NCBI GenBank assembly: GCA_947631235.1
Contig: CANRKO010000009.1
Location: forward strand, 1 to 60,331
Source: an uncultured Clostridia bacterium
GTDB lineage: Bacteria > Bacillota > Clostridia > UBA1381
Direction: 5' to 3'
DNA length: 60,331 nucleotides
Below, one piece after another: positions 8,301 through 15,287 of the stretch. Each line of letters starts with the position of its first letter. The first letter of the stretch is position 1. A program made the translations under genes and the position numbers. Under the pieces are notes generated by a model. The model had not been told where the DNA came from. It was given only the letters and a program-made list of their open reading frames with translations, and ran no database searches.

Positions 8301-10772
8301 GGAAATCTCGCTGTTGAAAATCGGCTTGTTGTTCTTATCGGTAATTAAGATACTGTAATCACCGACCTTTGAATGTCCGTCCTCATCGGAATTGTCCTTG
8401 TCAGCTAACTGCGGAATTTCTGCTGTTTCAAGTGTTGTACCGCATACGGTACATTCCTTATGCTTGCTGCCGCTGCGCTCGATTGTCGCAAGCGTATCTA
8501 TTATCCAGTCTGACGGCTTATGTCCCGCCGCCGCGACATAGTTAATCTTGTGCGTCTCGCCGCATACGGAACAGGTGATTGTGGTATATCCAAGCTCCGT
8601 ACACGTTGGCGGCGTTACAACAGATGTGTAATTATGCTCGACGGACTCCTTTTCGTCACCGATATATTCCTTGCCGCAGTCGGGACAGGTATAAATCGTA
8701 TAGCCTTGCGATGTGCAAGTCGGAGGTACGACCTGTTTCGTGTAATTATGGGGAAGTACATCGGTATAGTCCGCAACATAGCTGTCCTCGCAGTCCGCAC
8801 AAGTGTAGGTGATATATCCCATTGTCGTGCAAGTCGCCGGAGTTATTTCTGCCTGATAGTTATGCAGCTTTTTGTCAACATAATCACTCGTATATTCATT
8901 ACCGCACTCGGTACAGGTGTAGGTGGTATATCCCATAGCCGTACACGTCGCGGGAGTAATTACGCTGTCGTAGTGATGCTCCGTCTTGTCCGTGTAGTTG
9001 CCGACATAAGATTTACCGCAGTCGTCACAAGTATACGTTGTAAAGCCCATTGTCGTACAAGTCGGAACGGTTACGGCTTCCGAATAGTGATGACCTTTCG
9101 GCAATTCGAGTATTGCGCCGCATACCGTACAAGTCTGAGGTTCGGTACACGTTGCCGCCGCACCGGGGGTATGACCTGTCGCCGATTTTGCTTCGCGCTT
9201 TGTAGCGTCACAGTGTTTACAGTTGTACTCCAACAATCCCTCGCCGTTGCACGTTGCATGGGTTATCTCGTGCCCGTTATCCCATTCGTGTCCTGTCGCG
9301 TCCTTGTAGTCGGAAACATAGGTGTCACCGCACTCGGAGCAAATATATGTGGTAAATCCGCGTCCCGTACACGTCGGCTCGGTCACTTGTGTTCTGTAAT
9401 CATGTTTAGCGAGCGGCGTTAAGTCCGTGACGTGCTTATATCCGCAGTCAATACATTTATGTTCTGTATAGCCGTTGGTCGTGCAAGTTGCCGCCACGTC
9501 CGCTGTCTGATATTTGTGATTAGTCATCGACGTGCTTTCGGTATAAAACGCTCCGCACTTATTACAACTGTGCAATTCCAAACCGCCCTGCTGACAGCTT
9601 GCTTCGCGTATTACGACAGTCTGATAATCGTGTCCCAAAGCGGGGACATAATTCGTTTTCTGTAACGCGCCGCAAATGCTGCACTGGAAACGGTCATAAC
9701 CAAGTTCCGTACACGTCGGGCGCACTGTTTCAAGGAAACGATAGTCGTGAACGTGCGGCGTTGCCGTGTCGCTCTGTACCTTTGAACTTGAATTATCCGC
9801 AAGCAGCCATACATACGATACGCCGTTTTCTTTCATGCTTGCGTCAGCGTAACGATAAGTAATCTCATAGTAAACAGGGTAGTAGCCCGCTTCGGTGTAA
9901 TTCGGCGCGGAAGTAAGGTTACACTTATTCGCACTCTCGCCGTAGCGAATACTTGTATTTACGTCGGCGTCTGATAAATCGGACAGTGTAATCGTATGCG
10001 CCGATCCGTCAGCTATGCCGTAATAGCTCTGCACGATAGCTTTCGCAACAGCGTATTCGTTTTCGATAAATCCGCAGTCCTCACACTCGCCCGTAACATG
10101 AAAACGCTGATTTCCAAGCTGTGCGTCTACAATCTCAGTTATCTCGTGCGGTTCTTGCTTGTTTTCGGCTCTTGCATAAGTACCTTTACAAAACTGACAA
10201 TATTTGCCCTTTTTTAATGTGGTCGTGTGATTTTCGCTGTCATACGGTCTATGGGTTGTGTTGTCAAAATCAAGGAAAAAGTTGTTATCGCAAGCGTGAA
10301 GGCTATATACGTCCTTACCGAACGAGTACGAACTCTCTCCATCTATGACATTTAACGTGCCGCAAACCTCACACACGGATTTCGTCCAGTGATAACCCGT
10401 ATAGAACGCGTCGATACCGGGGACGCCATCGTCAAGATTTCCCTTGCTCTCACCGTCCATACAAGTACCGTCGGAGTAGAGTACCCCGCGATTTAATGCA
10501 GTTTCACCGCTGCGGGTATATTCCGGCACTCTGTAACTGGTCTGTGGTGTTATTTGTCCACATACCGGGCAATTAGCTGTGACATAAGTAACAATAGCGT
10601 TCGCATCAAGCTCGCTTGTTCTGTTATTAGTTTTAAGCCATACGTCGGCAGGATCAACATAAGCGTTATTCTGCGCCGCGTGTACTGCCGGCATTGACGG
10701 GATAAGGCTAAACGCCATAGCCGCCGCCATCACGCCGGATAAAATTCTTTTGATTTTACTCTTTATTTTCAT
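5316..10772 (-). CDS. Giant S-layer-anchored surface protein with Cys-ribbon and Ig-like repeats
   Basis: 1818 residues. A signal peptide (MKIKSKIKRILSGVMAAAMAF...VHA) is followed by a Cys-rich head. Residues about 340-780 hold some eleven tandem units of about 40 residues with the pattern [PA]TCT..G[YF]TTYTC..CG, probably small zinc-ribbon-like folds. Then come about seven Ig-like repeats ending 'DG.TI' and 'V.VPP', interrupted by a Pro/Thr/Glu linker (about 1104-1194) and a Gly/Ser linker (about 1490-1516). The C-terminus has three SLH domains (about 1627-1815; YEDGSFMPEGNMTRAEVAAIF, YADGTFKPEEFISRAEFVAM and YADNTFRPDAQIKRAEVVAI), which bind pyruvylated wall polymer. Position between relaxase and coupling-protein genes suggests an adhesin for mating contact; that role is inference. 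The start follows GGAGG. Confidence 0.85.
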   Translation of the reverse strand: MKIKSKIKRILSGVMAAAMAFSLIPSMPAVHAAQNNAYVDPADVWLKTNNRTSELDANAIVTYVTANCPVCGQITPQTSYRVPEYTRSGETALNRGVLYSDGTCMDGESKGNLDDGVPGIDAFYTGYHWTKSVCEVCGTLNVIDGESSYSFGKDVYSLHACDNNFFLDFDNTTHRPYDSENHTTTLKKGKYCQFCKGTYARAENKQEPHEITEIVDAQLGNQRFHVTGECEDCGFIENEYAVAKAIVQSYYGIADGSAHTITLSDLSDADVNTSIRYGESANKCNLTSAPNYTEAGYYPVYYEITYRYADASMKENGVSYVWLLADNSSSKVQSDTATPHVHDYRFLETVRPTCTELGYDRFQCSICGALQKTNYVPALGHDYQTVVIREASCQQGGLELHSCNKCGAFYTESTSMTNHKYQTADVAATCTTNGYTEHKCIDCGYKHVTDLTPLAKHDYRTQVTEPTCTGRGFTTYICSECGDTYVSDYKDATGHEWDNGHEITHATCNGEGLLEYNCKHCDATKREAKSATGHTPGAAATCTEPQTCTVCGAILELPKGHHYSEAVTVPTCTTMGFTTYTCDDCGKSYVGNYTDKTEHHYDSVITPATCTAMGYTTYTCTECGNEYTSDYVDKKLHNYQAEITPATCTTMGYITYTCADCEDSYVADYTDVLPHNYTKQVVPPTCTSQGYTIYTCPDCGKEYIGDEKESVEHNYTSVVTPPTCTELGYTTITCSVCGETHKINYVAAAGHKPSDWIIDTLATIERSGSKHKECTVCGTTLETAEIPQLADKDNSDEDGHSKVGDYSILITDKNNKPIFNSEISIDKNDNITIKLPDGRLLSADDITTITVTNSETQQPVEGISIFVADTSNNAATGKTDANGQLKVPNASSSTGDSNGTVADKDNTYVVVVTDKNGELITDCGVTVGDNYSINVKLPAGTPFDKDNRVTVTVVTETGEPVNGLRVQLIGDADFIENGYTNIKGQITLPVSNTDITDDNGNGEVGDKDGEKVYDYIVTVSDENGLVKDAIITLIAKDEAVLVCLPEGKVIDYYNRTTVKVMRSDGTPVKDWKVSVYNKDGSGLRTELTDEDGIVVVPPLSEAPLAKPTPTPNPDTESNPLPGVETTPKPDVTEKPSETAKPTEKPSEPTQKPTPSENPSETTKPTETPKPTDTPNPDETAKPTEKPSEPTPTPDMGDGAVVQNKNYKYRVFVWDTAGVITEFGLVKLQDDGNLEIELPENKTLNPENKVNIRVINENDGSPVKGITVTVTDINGGTASDITNSAGIAIVPVSDTDITDANGNAQVKDENGNMYNVNVATETKGNIEGAEVKIADGKITVTLPDGTVIDYADRTTVTVADKDNAPVKDMSVNVKDSNGGDRTGTTNADGKVVVPPLSENFTDKDGKTVVDGYTVVVEDTKAKIENAYVEIKDGKINVKLPDANELATSNQTTVTVTDKDAKAVKDMSVTITDKNNATAADMTNTSGKVTLPKKSSSGGGGGGSSSSGGSSGGGGGGGSVTVTTTYNVKVTDKDGKTVSVTKSVKDGKITLTLPNGKTIDSDNYYTIVVTDKNNKPAPNIDVTLKDKKGNTANGITDANGKLVLPAVEHKSYIVGYEDGSFMPEGNMTRAEVAAIFARNIADRKGETIPHKNSSFKDVNPKLWYNDTIAYLKKYDIVVGYADGTFKPEEFISRAEFVAMCSRFYTLTDKITAAKTSKFTDVKSGHWAYQYIIDAAAMDWIAGYADNTFRPDAQIKRAEVVAIVNRMTGRKADRDFVNANMSKINPFTDMNDSVYWAFYDVIEAANTHMAVESANGEVWTK

Positions 10773-10799
10773 TGAAAGAATCCTCCATTCATTTATCTT

Positions 10800-10850
10800 G
10801 GCAATAAAAAAAGCCGCCCGCGGTGGGAAAACCCAACCACGGGCGGCTTA
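10800..10850 (-). terminator. Strong intrinsic terminator before the surface-protein gene
   Basis: GCCGCCCGTGGTTGGG, loop TTTT, CCCACCGCGGGCGGC followed by seven T on the minus strand: a stem of about 15 pairs with one mismatch. It separates the relaxase/PcfB operon from the large surface-protein gene. Confidence 0.92.
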
Positions 10851-10869
10851 CGTACAATGCCTATATATA

Positions 10870-11505
10870 TTATTCTCTCGATTTGCCTCTCGGCTTCGGA
10901 GTTCTAACTTTTTGCGGAGCAGACTTTGATTTTTCTTTCTGCTTCGCTTTAATATCATTTATCTTTGCCTTTACGGAAGGCTTATCGCTATTCTTCTGTT
11001 TCTCCTTGCCCCCGCGCGCTGTATATCGTTTTTCTGACTGATACTCTTTCGTGCGGGGGTTTGATTTTTTTTCGGATTTATCGCCGCTCTTATCCTCGGC
11101 TTTTTCCTCCGGCTTCTCGTCCTGCGTAATCTGCGGCGCGGCATATCCCATGCGCTCCATTATATAATTGAGCTTGGTAACGTCCTCCTGTTTCGCGATA
11201 ATATCGCAAAGTCCGGTATTATTGGTCTTGTCCGTAACCGCAGTAAACAGTACGCCGTACTTCTTCGCTTCGCTGTTGAATTTATGAATATCCGCTTCTT
11301 TTATCTGCAATATGCAGAGCGGCTTATCCGACTTCAAAAGCTGCGTCAGATTGGTCTTGCCGCGAAGCCGTTTTTCGTCCTGCATCATAGCTATGATAAT
11401 AGCCGCAAGATTTTTCGCGCCGAGCGCGGCTAATTTTGTTGCCGATTCGGTAATCTGAATACCTTCTTTTACCATTAAATCAGCGACTTCGCCGCTCGTG
11501 TTCAT
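10870..11505 (-). CDS. PcfB/DUF3801 family conjugation protein
   Basis: 211 residues. The N-terminal 130 residues (GIQITESATKLAALGAKNLAAIIIAMMQDEKRLRGKTNLTQLLKSDKPL...) match the PcfB/DUF3801 family, a relaxosome-associated protein encoded beside the coupling protein in Gram-positive conjugation systems; PcfB of pCF10 is a DNA-processing accessory factor. The C-terminal 80 residues are a highly basic Lys/Glu-rich tail, probably nucleic-acid binding. ATG at 11505 follows AAGGAGG, whereas a longer frame up to 11604 has no such signal. The gene overlaps the end of the relaxase gene by 26 bases. Confidence 0.8.
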   Translation of the reverse strand: MNTSGEVADLMVKEGIQITESATKLAALGAKNLAAIIIAMMQDEKRLRGKTNLTQLLKSDKPLCILQIKEADIHKFNSEAKKYGVLFTAVTDKTNNTGLCDIIAKQEDVTKLNYIMERMGYAAPQITQDEKPEEKAEDKSGDKSEKKSNPRTKEYQSEKRYTARGGKEKQKNSDKPSVKAKINDIKAKQKEKSKSAPQKVRTPKPRGKSRE

Positions 11506-12817
11506 GGCGTTTTTCCTCCTTTCTTTGCTGTAATTCTTTAGCTTTCGTATACATTTCTTGTATCCGCGCCGCGTCAGATAATATCCTGCCGCACATTCTG
11601 ACATAAGAGCGATATTCTTTCAGCTTATCGTTTAAAGCTGAAATCTGTTCAGTAATCTCTGTTTGTTCAGATTCGTCCGCAGTGCTGCGTCGTATATACA
11701 ATTTCTCACGCTGTTCAACTAAGTCATTGATTTTATCCTCCTGTTCCGATTTATATTCCGTTAGCTGTCCGGCTGTTTCTATTCCGCGCTCATAGAGAAA
11801 ATGAAACTGCTTCTGATACCGCTCCATTTTCGTAAGCTCCGCGCGCAGGTAATATGACACCTGCGGCGAAGTCCTGCGCTTTTTGACCTTGCCGAACAGA
11901 TACAGATAATGAAAATACAGCGCGATAAAGCCTTTTAGCTTCTTACCCCGCCTATTTTGCAAACTGCCTTTTACCCTATATTTTTTCTTAATCTGCGACG
12001 GCGGCGTAAGCCGTATCCCGTACCGAGCGGCGACGATCCGCTCCTTAATCGCTTCCTCGGTGTAAGAATCGCCGAGACTGTCTATTCTTATCGGTCTTTT
12101 GCCGAACGGCGGAATTATTGACGTGTGCGCTATATTAACTCCGCGGCGATGAACGACATATCCCGCTTTATTAAGATTACGCCAAAACTCGTTTACCGTT
12201 CGGGAGCGCGCGATAATGTCGTCGAGTTCCTCTCTCATACGTCCGCGGATTGTAGGCTTGCCCTGCTGTTCCGCGTTCCATTCGGCGTAATGCTTACCCT
12301 TACGCTTCGGATTTTCGATAACCGACAATTCATTTTCGCGGCATAACCTGTCGGACGTTTTCCTTATTATATTGTAATAACTCTCCGGCGTTGACCGCAG
12401 CTTGCCGCCGTCTGCAAAGGAAACGGAGTTTACCACGATATGGTTATGCAGATGGTTTTTATCAAGATGCGTTCCGATAACGACCTCAAATCTGTCACCG
12501 AAGCACTCGCGGGCAAATTCCACGCCGATTTTATGCGCCAGTTCGGGAGTAACCTCGTCCGGTGCGAACGACTGTATGTAGTGATAGGCGAGAACCTTGT
12601 CCTCCTTGCCGAATTTTCGCTTAGTCGCAATCATCTCACGATAGGCGTTTTCGACGCTCGAACAGTTTATGACGCTCTCGAACAACCGCCGTTCCGTTTT
12701 CGCGGGATTGGCAGCATAGGCTATTATGTTATCAAGCGATGTCTTTTCCTCGTTCGCCGCATAGTTCACCGCTCGCTGTAACTTGTTCCGTACCGCGTAA
12801 ACCTTAGTAATCGCCAT
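11480..12817 (-). CDS. MOB_P-type relaxase
   Basis: 445 residues. Relaxases nick oriT and pilot the strand through the secretion channel. The N-terminal domain has the catalytic Tyr region (VNYAANEEKT), motif II (YHYIQSFAP) and the metal-binding motif III HLDKNHLHNHIVVNSVSF, which defines the MOB_P/VirD2-like fold. The middle and C-terminal parts are basic and coiled (residues about 320-430). ATG at 12817 overlaps the TGA of mobC by one base, so the two are coupled. It is transcribed away from the probable oriT. Confidence 0.93.
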   Translation of the reverse strand: MAITKVYAVRNKLQRAVNYAANEEKTSLDNIIAYAANPAKTERRLFESVINCSSVENAYREMIATKRKFGKEDKVLAYHYIQSFAPDEVTPELAHKIGVEFARECFGDRFEVVIGTHLDKNHLHNHIVVNSVSFADGGKLRSTPESYYNIIRKTSDRLCRENELSVIENPKRKGKHYAEWNAEQQGKPTIRGRMREELDDIIARSRTVNEFWRNLNKAGYVVHRRGVNIAHTSIIPPFGKRPIRIDSLGDSYTEEAIKERIVAARYGIRLTPPSQIKKKYRVKGSLQNRRGKKLKGFIALYFHYLYLFGKVKKRRTSPQVSYYLRAELTKMERYQKQFHFLYERGIETAGQLTEYKSEQEDKINDLVEQREKLYIRRSTADESEQTEITEQISALNDKLKEYRSYVRMCGRILSDAARIQEMYTKAKELQQRKEEKRHEHERRSR

Positions 12818-13119
12818 CAGTTCTTTACCTCGCGGTAAATCTCGCCGAGCAGACGAAACAGCTCATTAAGCTGCTCCTGCGATACACGATTTTCGGTATT
12901 AACCTTTCGGGCAATTTGGTTTATATTATTGCCGACGGCGTTAATTTCACGAATAAGCTGCAGTATATTGTCCGGCGGTCGCGGACGGATTTCAACGCCC
13001 ATAATAAGTTTACGGATAAACGGCTCAACCTTGAGTCCGGCATTTGCAGCCTGTCGCTTTAAGTGAGCGTGTTCTCGTTCGGAAACACGTACAGATAATT
13101 TTATATTCCGTTCTGCCAT
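12817..13119 (-). CDS. mobC: MobC relaxosome accessory protein
   Basis: 100 residues with an N-terminal ribbon-helix-helix (IKLSVRVSEREHAHLKRQAANAG) and the MobC signature EINAVGNNINQIARKVNTE. MobC proteins bind oriT and help the relaxase melt the nick region. The ATG at 13119 follows GGAGGTGA. The gene overlaps the relaxase start by one base and abuts the inverted-repeat region at 13140-13240, which is the expected place for oriT. Confidence 0.9.
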   Translation of the reverse strand: MAERNIKLSVRVSEREHAHLKRQAANAGLKVEPFIRKLIMGVEIRPRPPDNILQLIREINAVGNNINQIARKVNTENRVSQEQLNELFRLLGEIYREVKN

Positions 13120-13139
13120 AAATTCACCTCCAATACGGC

Positions 13140-13245
13140 ATCGGGGTTTTAGGGGTATCCCCTAAAAAGCGCATTTTGCCGTCAAAATGCTATGCTTGCA
13201 CGTACTATGATAATGTAATTTTCCCCTGCGGGAAAATATCATATC
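13140..13245. other. Probable origin of transfer (oriT)
   Basis: Three perfect inverted repeats lie in a row upstream of mobC: TTTTAGGGG/CCCCTAAAA around TAT (13147-13167), GCATTTTG/CAAAATGC around CCGT (13171-13190) and ATTTTCCC/GGGAAAAT around CTGC (13218-13237). Position beside mobC-relaxase and the hairpin density are typical of MOB_P origins. I cannot identify the nick site with confidence; the 27 bases between the second and third repeats are the likeliest place. Confidence 0.7.
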
Positions 13246-13246
13246 C

Positions 13247-13513
13247 TTATGACTGTGACAGCGATTCGAGCCATTTATCCGTATCAACATAACCACTGCC
13301 TATACGGGTATAGCTTTTCATTTCTGTTTCAAGGCTACCCGGTTTTGATGCTGTGATGTATATATCGTCCATATCGTTGTCGGTCATTTTTATAACGCTT
13401 GTATTCTGATATATGTGTAGAGTCTGTGCTATTGCGTCCTCCTCGTTTTCTGCAATTAAGGTGAATTTCTTGCTTGCATACCCGCTTATTGTAATATCGT
13501 ATTTAGTTCCCAT
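13247..13513 (-). CDS. Small hypothetical element protein
   Basis: 88 residues, acidic, no membrane segment or recognised motif. The N-terminus (KYDITISGYASKKFTLIAENEEDAIAQTL) reads as two strands and a helix. It starts after GAGGTGAT and lies between the ParR-like gene and oriT, so it may belong to transfer control or partition. I do not recognise it. Confidence 0.6.
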   Translation of the reverse strand: MGTKYDITISGYASKKFTLIAENEEDAIAQTLHIYQNTSVIKMTDNDMDDIYITASKPGSLETEMKSYTRIGSGYVDTDKWLESLSQS

Positions 13514-13551
13514 ATTATCACCTCGCTTTCGTTTGCTAATTTTGTATATAC

Positions 13552-13621
13552 CAATATTGATTTACGCCACTTTCAATATTGCATAAGCAGCATTATCCTT
13601 GAAAGAATTTTATCAATATTG
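13552..13621. promoter_or_regulatory. Triple CAATATTG palindromes: candidate ParR site or operator
   Basis: The 8-bp palindrome CAATATTG occurs at 13552-13559, 13574-13581 and 13614-13621, within an A+T-rich gap of 110 bases directly after the ParR-like gene. Start-to-start spacings are 22 and 40 bases. ParR proteins bind such repeated sites to form the parC centromere; it could equally be an operator for the 13247 gene. Confidence 0.5.
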
Positions 13622-13624
13622 ATT

Positions 13625-13924
13625 TTACCGTATTTCAACATCGTCTCCGAGAAAATCCCATGTAATGTCACCGGTATCCGTTTCGGGTTCATTTGCGGCT
13701 GTTATCTGTTGATTGCCGATGCTGTCTTGAACGGCAGCTACTATTCGTCCGATAAGTCTTTCCTCGTAATTGTCACTATCGAAATAGCTGTTGAGCGCCT
13801 TAATCAAAATATCCGAATATGACTTGAATTTTGTCCTGTCCATATTCTGCAATCTTGACCATGCTTTTTGATGTTCCGGCTTACCGAGGTTAAATCTGAC
13901 TGTGCAAAATCTCCGCTCCGCCAT
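13625..13924 (-). CDS. ParR-like DNA-binding protein of a type II partition system
   Basis: 99 residues. It starts MAERRFCTVRFNLGKPEHQKAW, a strand plus helix typical of ribbon-helix-helix centromere binders, then LDRTKFKSYSDILIKAL-like text (here MDRTKFKSYSDIL) seen in ParR partners of actin-like ParM in Firmicutes plasmids. The acidic C-terminus (NEPETDTGDITWDFLGDD) would contact ParM filaments. The gene starts 4 bases after the parM stop, with AGAGG in the last codons of parM. Role assigned from sequence type plus neighbourhood. Confidence 0.7.
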   Translation of the reverse strand: MAERRFCTVRFNLGKPEHQKAWSRLQNMDRTKFKSYSDILIKALNSYFDSDNYEERLIGRIVAAVQDSIGNQQITAANEPETDTGDITWDFLGDDVEIR

Positions 13925-13928
13925 TTAT

Positions 13929-14846
13929 TCAACCTCTGCGAAACTGCAAGTACGCAAGATACTCATATCCTTTAGCAGTAGCACATATATCGCCGATTAT
14001 CTCAACAGCGTTCGCGTCATACTCGGCAAAGTTATTTATTATACAGCCACCGCCGCCGATTACATACAGCTTCATCAATTCGGGATTGTACTCGTAGTTC
14101 CGTAATGCCGTGAAAATATCATTGGCATATTCGACTGCCGTTCTGTGCAGCAATTCCGAATACTTTACGCCGATGTCAGCCTTGCCGAATCGTATAAACT
14201 GCTCGACAATACTCTCGTCGATTTTTACACCGAAATTGTCCATAACGGCGTTTTTCGCTTTTATGACAAGCTGATTTACGCCGAGCTTCTCAGTCCACGA
14301 CTTACTTTCAAGCGGCTTCTTGTTCAGGATATACAGAATATTCATTGTGCCGTTGCCTATGTCGGCAAGAATATTCGTCCCCTTAAAATCGCTTATGCGC
14401 TCGACAATCGCCGGATAACCCTGCGGATATACGCTGCACCCGACAAATGAAATACGGAAGTCCTTTTCATTAAATCTGAAGCTGACCTCCGCATTTTTCA
14501 TCAGATACGCCTTAAAGCGGTCACGCTGCGCCCGTACCCAAGTGAGCGGCAAGCCTGTCGCGATATATACCCTCGCTTCATATATGCCGACGCGCTGTAA
14601 TTCACGCGCGACCGCCATAAGCGTGAACATATAAAAATCCTCGTCCGATGATTTGTCGGCGATAAACGCTTTATGTCCCTCGCCGAAGCGATAATATTTA
14701 CCCATATATTCAAGTATATTCCCTTGAAATATCGGCTCGGTATCATAGACGTGAATGCCTGTCGGCGTGACCGTATTCGCGGTCTTTATATTGCCGTAGC
14801 CGTGGTCGATACCGATTATTTTTATACCGTTGTTTAATTCTCTCAT
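13929..14846 (-). CDS. parM: ParM/StbA actin-like partition ATPase
   Basis: 305 residues of the actin-like ATPase fold: phosphate 1 loop GIDHGYGNIKTA, YIATGLPLTW, phosphate 2 loop ILADIGNGTMNIL and the adenosine motif LYVIGGGGCIINN. ParM polymerises and pushes sister plasmids apart when bound by ParR on parC. ATG at 14846 is preceded by GGAGG at 5 bases; the longer frame begins with the TTG that contains this ribosome-binding site. It forms a two-gene operon with the ParR-like gene and is a second partition system beside ParA/ParB. Confidence 0.88.
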   Translation of the reverse strand: MRELNNGIKIIGIDHGYGNIKTANTVTPTGIHVYDTEPIFQGNILEYMGKYYRFGEGHKAFIADKSSDEDFYMFTLMAVARELQRVGIYEARVYIATGLPLTWVRAQRDRFKAYLMKNAEVSFRFNEKDFRISFVGCSVYPQGYPAIVERISDFKGTNILADIGNGTMNILYILNKKPLESKSWTEKLGVNQLVIKAKNAVMDNFGVKIDESIVEQFIRFGKADIGVKYSELLHRTAVEYANDIFTALRNYEYNPELMKLYVIGGGGCIINNFAEYDANAVEIIGDICATAKGYEYLAYLQFRRG

Positions 14847-14880
14847 ATATGCCTCCAATATTTATATATACATACATAAA

Positions 14881-14937
14881 TCAATAACAGCAGCGTGGGC
14901 AGCGTGGGTTAATCGAAGATTTATCCCTGTTGTCCAT
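14881..14937 (-). CDS. Possible 18-residue Cys peptide
   Basis: MDNRDKSSINPRCPRCCY begins 6 bases after the stop of the DUF3848-type gene, whose last codons (GGAGCGG) could be its ribosome-binding site. The CPRCC cluster and internal CCACGCTGC duplication are notable. There is no proof that it is translated. Confidence 0.3.
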   Translation of the reverse strand: MDNRDKSSINPRCPRCCY

Positions 14938-14943
14938 ACCTAA

Positions 14944-15285
14944 TTACCGCTCCGGCTGATGCTTTTTCGCCTTTTTCCGTTCCTTTGTCCGTTTGATTTG
15001 CTTATCCGCGAAATCCTCGATAGTGTCACGCAGCATATCCATATGCGAACAGTCTGCTTTCAGCCACCTGTCGTAACACTCTGCTAAAGGATTTTTGAAT
15101 TTCAGCAGTTCCTTCGCCTGCGCATCCGATAGGTTATGTTCTTCAAAAATCATAAGAATATCATCGCGCATAACCTTTTCATACGACGCTTCGATTATCT
15201 TTTCAGGCGGCATCTTCTTCAGTTCTGCTATATAGCTGTCCTGTTCGGCTTTCGCTTTGTCGTAAAGCATATCCTGTAAAGTCAT
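14944..15285 (-). CDS. DUF3848-type element protein
   Basis: 113 residues. The sequence MLYDKAKAEQDSYIAELKKMPPEKIIEASYEKVMRDDILMIFEEHNLSDAQAKELLKFKNPLAECYDRW fits the DUF3848 family found beside the large helicase of Firmicutes conjugative elements; function unknown. ATG at 15285 lies six bases after GGAGAG, which is formed by the last codons of the upstream 2750-residue protein; the ATG at 15291 is too close. It ends in -QPER. Confidence 0.7.
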   Translation of the reverse strand: MTLQDMLYDKAKAEQDSYIAELKKMPPEKIIEASYEKVMRDDILMIFEEHNLSDAQAKELLKFKNPLAECYDRWLKADCSHMDMLRDTIEDFADKQIKRTKERKKAKKHQPER

Positions 15286-15287
15286 AA

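Noticed and set aside
8520..9422. 300-codon ORF on the plus strand
   Set aside because: It lies antisense to the Cys-ribbon repeats of the surface protein and only mirrors their periodicity.
14880..14945. Promoter of parM
   Set aside because: TTGATT and several TATATA-like stretches exist, but none has proper spacing with room for a transcript start before the ribosome-binding site.
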